Position numbers and translations under genes: made by a program. Shown in pieces: positions 46,950-51,527 of a stretch of DNA of 51,527 nt. Origin of the DNA: Hyphomicrobium sp. (GTDB taxonomy: Bacteria > Pseudomonadota > Alphaproteobacteria > Rhizobiales > Hyphomicrobiaceae); assembly GCA_025351425.1 (NCBI GenBank), contig JANXVY010000085.1, forward strand, positions 1 to 51,527, read 5' to 3'. The notes below the pieces were generated by a model. The model was not told the origin of the DNA. It did no database searches and was given only the letters and a program-made list of their open reading frames with translations. Within the stretch, counting starts at the first letter, position 1, and each line of letters opens with the position of its first letter.

Positions 46950-46986
46950 CATAGAAAGGGCCGCATCCTGCGAGAGGACGCGGCCC
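46950..46986 (-). terminator. Rho-independent terminator of the porin gene
   Basis: On the minus strand GGGCCGCGTCC and GGATGCGGCCC (46986-46976 and 46968-46958) form an 11-bp stem with a G-T pair and a 7-base loop. TTTCT follows. It lies 56 bases after the porin stop. Confidence 0.8.
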
Positions 46987-47041
46987 AGTTCGGCTGAGTT
47001 ATGCTCGGGGGAGAGACATAGCGCAGCCGACGTCAGTTCGT

Positions 47042-48547
47042 TCAGAAGCGGAAGCGGGCGCCCGTCACGAGATTATAGTTGTTGGTGGCTAGGAAGCCCG
47101 AGGCCAATCCGTCCGAGACGTCCGTCCACGATGCGCCAGCATACAGGTCAAGCCGCTTGGTGACTTGGTAGTCCAGCGAGAGCGAGTAGAAGTTGAGCGA
47201 ACCAGCGCAATTCGACGAAGCCAGGACGCCTGACTTGCCGTTGCAAACCGTCGCAGCGCCGAGGGCGTTCCCGGACACGTAAGTGCTCTGATCCTGACGG
47301 TACCAAGCGGCAGAGCCGACCAGCTTCGGCGTGAAGGCGTACTTGCCGCCGATCCAGTAGATGTCCAGGGTTCTGTCGGTGAGGAACTTCGAGTAGTTGA
47401 CGACGTTCGCACCGCTGACGTTCAGCAACTGGTAGCCGCCGATCGTATTGTTGCTGCTGAGGTGGTCCGACGGAAGGCCGTTGGTGATGCGTTCGTAACC
47501 GCCCATCAGGGTCAAGCCCTTCATGACGCTTTCGTCGGCGAACTTATACTTGGCGGCGATCGCCCAGGCCTCGGTATCCTGGACCGTACCAGAGACAAGG
47601 TTGCTCGACTCGCAAGCCGAGGTAGTGAGGCCTGCCGCGGTGCAATTGCCCGAAGTCAGCGAAGCAACGGTGATTGCGGTGTTTTCCTGCGTGTACACGC
47701 CGTCGATCGACAGGCCCTTTACGAACGGCACGTCGATGCCCCCCGAGACAGCCCAGCCGTCGCCACCCTGACCGCCGCCTTCGAAGCGGTAGGCCGCGCC
47801 GACGCGGACGGGGCCAATGGTATTGGTGTACTTGAGCGAGTTGTTCCAGCGCGACATTTCCGTCGCACCTGCACCCGCGCCGACCGTACCGGAGAAGGAG
47901 AACAACGAGAACGCATAGCCCGTCGCGGGGTCGTTAGCGCCGATCGTGCTGCCCAGAAGCGTCAGCTGACGGCCGAAGCGCAGCTCGCCGAGCGTGTCGT
48001 TCTTGAGGCTTGCGAAAGCATCGCCGCCAAACAGCTGACCGCAGCGGCTGCCGTCGGCTGCAAACACCTGCTGGCCGCTGGCGGCCGTGATGCCGTTGTT
48101 GCGCACGACCGACTTGCATATGTCGGCGATGTCACCGTAGAGCGGGTCGAAGTTGATCGCCGCGTCGAAGCCGATCGACCAGCCCTTGACGGCATCGCCC
48201 ATGAGATCGGCGAGTTTCTGCGTGCCCTTGACGCCGAGCGCCGACTGCGACAGCGCGTTGTTCTGATAGCTCGAGCGGCCGTTCTGGCCATTGCTCTGCA
48301 GAACATACGGATGGTTGATGTAGTTGCCGCCGAGAGTGTCCTGGGCTGCAGCTTTGCTGTTGTAGGCAAAGCCGACGTCGATCGTGCCGTACACGGTGAT
48401 GCCGGCGACCGTGATGGTGCCGGGATCGGCGCCGTCAAGAATGTTGGTGATGGCACCAGCTGGCGCAGCGCTCTGAGCGTGCGCTGCTGCGCTCAGCGAC
48501 ACCATCGAAATGGTCGCCAGTAAAAGTGCTTTGGTATTAATGTTCAT
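47042..48547 (-). CDS. Outer-membrane porin
   Basis: A 501-residue outer-membrane beta-barrel. The signal peptide MNINTKALLLATISMVSLSA, cleaved around AHAQ, is followed by an alternating beta pattern (ITVYGTIDVGFAYNSK near the start) and ends with ARFRF, the terminal Phe used by the BAM complex. It matches the Gram-negative porin family (trimeric diffusion channels) but is larger than classical ones (about 350-400). It has its own terminator. It lies upstream of the liv operon on the same strand but is transcribed separately. Confidence 0.9.
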   Translation of the reverse strand: MNINTKALLLATISMVSLSAAAHAQSAAPAGAITNILDGADPGTITVAGITVYGTIDVGFAYNSKAAAQDTLGGNYINHPYVLQSNGQNGRSSYQNNALSQSALGVKGTQKLADLMGDAVKGWSIGFDAAINFDPLYGDIADICKSVVRNNGITAASGQQVFAADGSRCGQLFGGDAFASLKNDTLGELRFGRQLTLLGSTIGANDPATGYAFSLFSFSGTVGAGAGATEMSRWNNSLKYTNTIGPVRVGAAYRFEGGGQGGDGWAVSGGIDVPFVKGLSIDGVYTQENTAITVASLTSGNCTAAGLTTSACESSNLVSGTVQDTEAWAIAAKYKFADESVMKGLTLMGGYERITNGLPSDHLSSNNTIGGYQLLNVSGANVVNYSKFLTDRTLDIYWIGGKYAFTPKLVGSAAWYRQDQSTYVSGNALGAATVCNGKSGVLASSNCAGSLNFYSLSLDYQVTKRLDLYAGASWTDVSDGLASGFLATNNYNLVTGARFRF

Positions 48548-48796
48548 TATTCCAGTTCCCCCGTCTTACGACTGATCCTTGTGGCGCAAGCGCGCGCCTG
48601 GAGCGAGCGTTACCAAATTGGCGCAGCCGGTCAATGCTGGTGAAAAAAGGGCGGTTTTTCTATGCCATTGTATTTGTTTAATAAAAACTTTCATCGACTT
48701 AAGTCTGTTTGTGGCCTTGGTTGGAATTATTCTGCTTGATGCGGAACTGCCACACAAAATCGACCCTTGCCGGGCCTTTCAGTGGGCAGCTATTCC
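48548..48796. other. AT-rich upstream region of the porin gene
   Basis: This spacer is markedly AT-richer than its surroundings (notably 48640-48700), as expected for a strong promoter and untranslated leader of a porin gene. TACAAT is seen on the minus strand as a possible -10 box near 48670, but no matching -35 is convincing. Confidence 0.4.
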
Positions 48797-48945
48797 TTAC
48801 TCGGCAGACCTTATCGCGCGCCGATCCCAACGAGGATCGGGTGAAAAATGCCCCGCCAACAGATCGATGTAGGCCCGCACTTTGGCCGTTGGCTGGTGGT
48901 CCGAAGGGTGAAGTGCAAAAACGCTAGCGCGTTCGACGACGGTTG
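48797..48945 (-). pseudogene. C-terminal remnant of a LysR-family regulator
   Basis: About 45 codons end like a LysR effector-binding domain: FALHPSDHQPTAKVRAYIDL then LAGHF and PRWD. Upstream in the same frame the sequence turns Arg-rich and unlike LysR, and no helix-turn-helix remains, so most of the gene is gone. It is divergent from the VOC gene, the usual LysR placement, suggesting a lost regulator of that pair. Confidence 0.6.
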
Positions 48946-49240
48946 GCCTTCCTATGCCGCTTTCCCGCTGCGTGTCAGCTACTGCATCGTTTTCCCGGCG
49001 CACCGCTGCCGAACGCGGGTCACGCACGGGTGTTGCCGGCCAAAGGTGGCGGCTGGGAATTACCCGTCTTTTGGGACCGCGATGCTTTTCGTCCAAGCTT
49101 GCTCGGCAACGGCGCCTATGCTGTGACGTTGCCAAGACTTGGGGCCCGTCTGGTTCCGGCGGCCTAACTCACCTGCGTGGGCGGACGGTCAGGCGCCGTT
49201 CGTCCCTAGCGGCAAAACGAATTTGAATGCGAGGCCAACC
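48946..49240. other. Decayed region upstream of VOC gene
   Basis: No intact gene is seen. A short plus-strand frame ending near 49167 reads VLPAKGGGWELPVFWDRDAF and is somewhat protein-like, but has no start support or recognised family. This may be leftover DNA from the LysR gene deletion. Confidence 0.35.
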
Positions 49241-49771
49241 ATGTCCGACGTTTCCAAGCCGGAGCCGACGCCACACTCTGGGCTCGCTTCGCGGCCAATC
49301 GATGCGGGTGTCCGCATCGGCCACGTTCATTTGAAGGTTGCCGATCTCGACCGGGCGCTGGCGTTTTACTGCGGCGTTCTCGGTTTCGAATTGACGCAAT
49401 GCTACGGCAGTCAGGCGGCCTTCATTTCCGCTGGCGGCTATCATCATCACATAGGGCTCAATACCTGGGAGAGCAAGGGCGGCCCGCCGCCGCCGCGGGG
49501 GACCACTGGGCTGTTTCATCTGGCGGTGCTTTATCCCACACGGGCGGCCCTTGCGGACGCCTTGAAACGATTGATTGCGGCGCGCGTTGCGCTGGACGGT
49601 GCGAGTGACCATGGTGTCAGCGAGGCCCTGTATCTGCGCGACCCCGACGGTAACGGCGTCGAGCTTTATTGGGACCGCGCCGAAAAGGACTGGCCGCGGA
49701 CCCCCGAGGGCCATCTCGCGATGGATACCCGGCATCTCGATCTCGAGGACTTATTGCACGCAGCCGCGTGA
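49241..49771 (+). CDS. VOC-family protein (CatE-like glyoxalase/dioxygenase)
   Basis: A 176-residue vicinal-oxygen-chelate protein. VGHVHLKVAD-type entry (RIGHVHLKVADLDRAL) gives the first metal histidine, and GLFHLAVLYP and NGVELYWDRAEKDWP give the others. The end (MDTRHLDLEDLL) resembles catechol-2,3-dioxygenase-like CatE proteins. Substrate unknown. GAGG precedes the ATG at 49241; the frame runs further upstream without support. Forty bases before the FMN reductase gene. Confidence 0.88.
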   Translation: MSDVSKPEPTPHSGLASRPIDAGVRIGHVHLKVADLDRALAFYCGVLGFELTQCYGSQAAFISAGGYHHHIGLNTWESKGGPPPPRGTTGLFHLAVLYPTRAALADALKRLIAARVALDGASDHGVSEALYLRDPDGNGVELYWDRAEKDWPRTPEGHLAMDTRHLDLEDLLHAAA

Positions 49772-49810
49772 CGGTACCATTCATTGCGCGCATCCAAATG
49801 GGAGAAACTC

Positions 49811-50362
49811 ATGAGCCTAACCAATATCGCTGTCGTCGTGGGAAGCTTGCGCCGCGATTCGTACAATCGAAAGCTGGGGCAGGCCTTGGCCAAGCTCGCG
49901 CCTGCCGACATTTTCTTTCACGAGGTGCAGATCGGCGATCTTCCGCTGTTCAACCAGGATGATGAAGCCAATCCGGTGGCTTGCGTGCTGCGGCTCAAGG
50001 CGGACATCACGGCGGCGCATGGGGTTTTGTTTCTCACGCCAGAATACAGCCGGTCGATCCCGGGCGTGTTGAAGAACGCCATCGATCATGCCTCGCGCCC
50101 GTACGGGAAGGGCGTTTGGACGGGGAAGCCGGCCGGCGTGATCGGCGTATCGCCCGGGGGAATCGGTACCGCGCTCGCCCAACAGCACCTGCGCAACATT
50201 CTGGCCTGCCTCGACATGCCTACGCTCGGCCAGCCCGAAGCCTTCATCCAGGCGAAGGACGGCCTGTTCGATGCGGACGGTGGGATTGGCGCTGAAAGCC
50301 GCGCGTTTCTGCAGGCGTGGATGGACCGCTATATCGCATGGGTCAAACAGCACGCGAAATGA
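49811..50362 (+). CDS. NAD(P)H-dependent FMN reductase
   Basis: A 183-residue flavodoxin-fold reductase. The FMN-phosphate loop is VVGSLRRDSYNRKL and the isoalloxazine motif PEYSRSIPGVLKNAIDHASR. Such enzymes reduce FMN, quinones, azo dyes or chromate. The ATG at 49811 has GGGAGAA upstream. With the VOC gene it forms a likely two-gene operon for quinone or electrophile handling (inference). Confidence 0.92.
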   Translation: MSLTNIAVVVGSLRRDSYNRKLGQALAKLAPADIFFHEVQIGDLPLFNQDDEANPVACVLRLKADITAAHGVLFLTPEYSRSIPGVLKNAIDHASRPYGKGVWTGKPAGVIGVSPGGIGTALAQQHLRNILACLDMPTLGQPEAFIQAKDGLFDADGGIGAESRAFLQAWMDRYIAWVKQHAK

Positions 50363-50826
50363 GCCTCGATCAGGCTGCCCGCTTAAAGCGACCAGATTTG
50401 CATGCCGCTCAATGGTCATGAGACGCCCGCCTGGCAGCCAGTGAGGGCGACGTTATCGGCCCGTGGCTTCGCGCCATTGAGACGTTCCGGGCAAAGTGGA
50501 CGGCGGATGGCTGTCGCTGAAAGGCGGAGGTTGGAGAAGCGCTGATGGCGCCTTGCTGGTGACAAGCGGCATGCGATCAAGTTGAGGGCAGAATGGCGTG
50601 CCGGGCGGCGAAGAGTGCGAAGACTTATGTGATTGAAATGGCGTTGTAATTTTGCAGTACTGATTGGCACGCCGCCTCTGTCAGTTAGCCTTGTTGCCGC
50701 TCACCCAGTTTCGACCACCGGCGCCGGCCAGACCACGCGCCCAAGAATAGGTGGCGACGGGTTAGTCAATGAACCATAAGCGATCTGGCGAGTTAGGGTT
50801 TACGGCAACTAAAGGCGTAACTTAAG
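50363..50826. other. 464-base intergenic region without recognisable gene
   Basis: Plus-strand frames are broken by frequent stops. The longest minus-strand frame (50416-50670) is Arg-rich and not protein-like. GC content falls toward 50790-50820, where the promoter of the following hydrolase gene probably lies. I see no RNA gene or repeat. Confidence 0.5.
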
Positions 50827-51527
50827 ATGCACCATATTCAACGCGGCACAGGGCCGAAGCTGCTGCTCATTCACGGCCTTGGCGGAAGTTGGCAATCGTG
50901 GAGCACCATCTTTGATGCGCTCAGCGTGCATCGCACTGTGATCGCTGTCGACCTTCCCGGACATGGTGCCACGCCGGTTGAAGGCGATAGCGGCACGTTC
51001 GTCGGACTGGTCGGCAGCGTCGAGCGCTATATTGCGGACAATGATCTGACGGGCGTCGACATTGTCGGCAGCTCGATGGGCGCGAGGATCGTCCTGGAGC
51101 TTGCACGGCGCGGCCGCGTTGGTAACGTGGTCGCACTCGATCCGGGTGGCTTCTGGCGCAGCTGGGAACGAACCTTTTTCAAGGTTACCATCGGGCTGTC
51201 GGGACGATTGCTGCGCGCGATCCGACCGCTGCTGCCGACGCTTAGCCGATATGCAGTGATGCGCACGGCGTTGCTGGCACAATTGTCGGTGCGGCCATGG
51301 GCGCTCGACCCGCATGTCGTGACGACCGAACTGACGGGACTCAGCACCACGCCGACGTTCGACGCGCTGGTTGACGATCTTGCCAGAGGCCCCGAGCAGA
51401 CTGGGCCAGCCGCGCAATCCACCGGTCGCGTCGTGATCGGATGGGGCAGGCAGGATCGGCTTTGCCTGCCCCGCCAGGCGACGCGTGCCAAAGCGGCTTT
51501 CCCATCGGCAGATTTGCACTGGTTCGA
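50827..51527 (+). CDS. Alpha/beta hydrolase, 3' end beyond window
   Basis: At least 233 residues, open at the window edge. LLLIHGLGGSWQSW gives the oxyanion-hole HG motif, AVDLPGHGATP follows, and the nucleophile elbow is GSSMGA (Ser83). The acid is probably the Asp in GWGRQDRLCLP; the catalytic His lies beyond the window. It is of the small esterase/haloperoxidase type; substrate unknown. The ATG at 50827 is preceded by AAAGG at 12-15 bases. It is missed by frame tables that need a stop codon. Confidence 0.88.
   Translation, partial: MHHIQRGTGPKLLLIHGLGGSWQSWSTIFDALSVHRTVIAVDLPGHGATPVEGDSGTFVGLVGSVERYIADNDLTGVDIVGSSMGARIVLELARRGRVGNVVALDPGGFWRSWERTFFKVTIGLSGRLLRAIRPLLPTLSRYAVMRTALLAQLSVRPWALDPHVVTTELTGLSTTPTFDALVDDLARGPEQTGPAAQSTGRVVIGWGRQDRLCLPRQATRAKAAFPSADLHWF

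Noticed and set aside
50416-50670. 84-codon minus-strand frame in the gap before the hydrolase
   Set aside because: Arg/Leu-rich, no start signal, no family; more likely noncoding.
50809-51519. 236-codon minus-strand frame at the window end
   Set aside because: It is the antisense of the alpha/beta hydrolase, which has HG and GSSMGA motifs on the plus strand.

Overview
The window is GC-rich, gene-dense chromosomal DNA with strong alphaproteobacterial features. These are the rnhA-thrB-ispH neighbourhood, an F0 ATP synthase operon with paired b and b' subunits, an APH-type ThrB, succinylase-pathway dapD/dapE genes, and a four-gene ATP-dependent-ligase DNA-repair cluster. I cannot place it below class level from sequence alone. 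I see no rRNA, tRNA, CRISPR array, insertion sequence or prophage.

Layout. 1-2630: a dispersed palindromic repeat cut by the window edge, then rnhA, thrB and ispH (minus strand, thrB/rnhA overlapping). 2963-5143: a lipoprotein, a small membrane protein, an isochorismatase-fold hydrolase and a DUF779 protein. 5199-8288: an aldehyde dehydrogenase and a divergent PLP aminotransferase. 8324-11659: the F0 operon atpI-atpB-atpE-b'-b (minus), followed by a DUF3592 membrane protein; a strong hairpin sits right after the subunit c gene. 12051-13919: apaG and argE, with a small lipoprotein convergent to argE whose 5' end lies in a second repeat copy. 14037-16931: an ArsR regulator divergent from an SDR/Tat-exported MBL hydrolase pair, plus two small ORFs. 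17103-21409: dapE behind a membrane protein, a DUF2167 membrane protein, dapD and an 86-residue tandem-repeat protein. 21584-25693: smc and a PGDYG-like protein.

25723-36112 is a type II secretion cassette in two divergent operons. One is gspL-M-C-D-K (minus) and the other gspE-F-H-I-J (plus), with a palindrome-bearing shared control region at 31480-31650. The third repeat copy abuts gspK and supplies its stop codon. No gspG (major pseudopilin) or gspO (prepilin peptidase) is present, and GspC is reduced to a membrane anchor plus HR-like domain.

36189-42126 is the ligase-associated DNA damage response cluster (MBL exonuclease, ATP-dependent DNA ligase, Lhr-type helicase, PdeM endonuclease). 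42161-46840 is a complete branched-chain amino acid type ABC importer (livG-livF-binding protein-livH-livM, minus). 47042-48547 is a large porin. 48797-49240 is a decayed stretch with the C-terminal remnant of a LysR regulator beside an intact VOC/FMN-reductase pair. The window ends inside an alpha/beta hydrolase gene.

Most of the window is core metabolism and housekeeping. The items most worth a second look are the repeat family that lends start and stop codons to genes, the T2SS cassette without gspG, the hairpin after atpE, and the uncharacterised small proteins.
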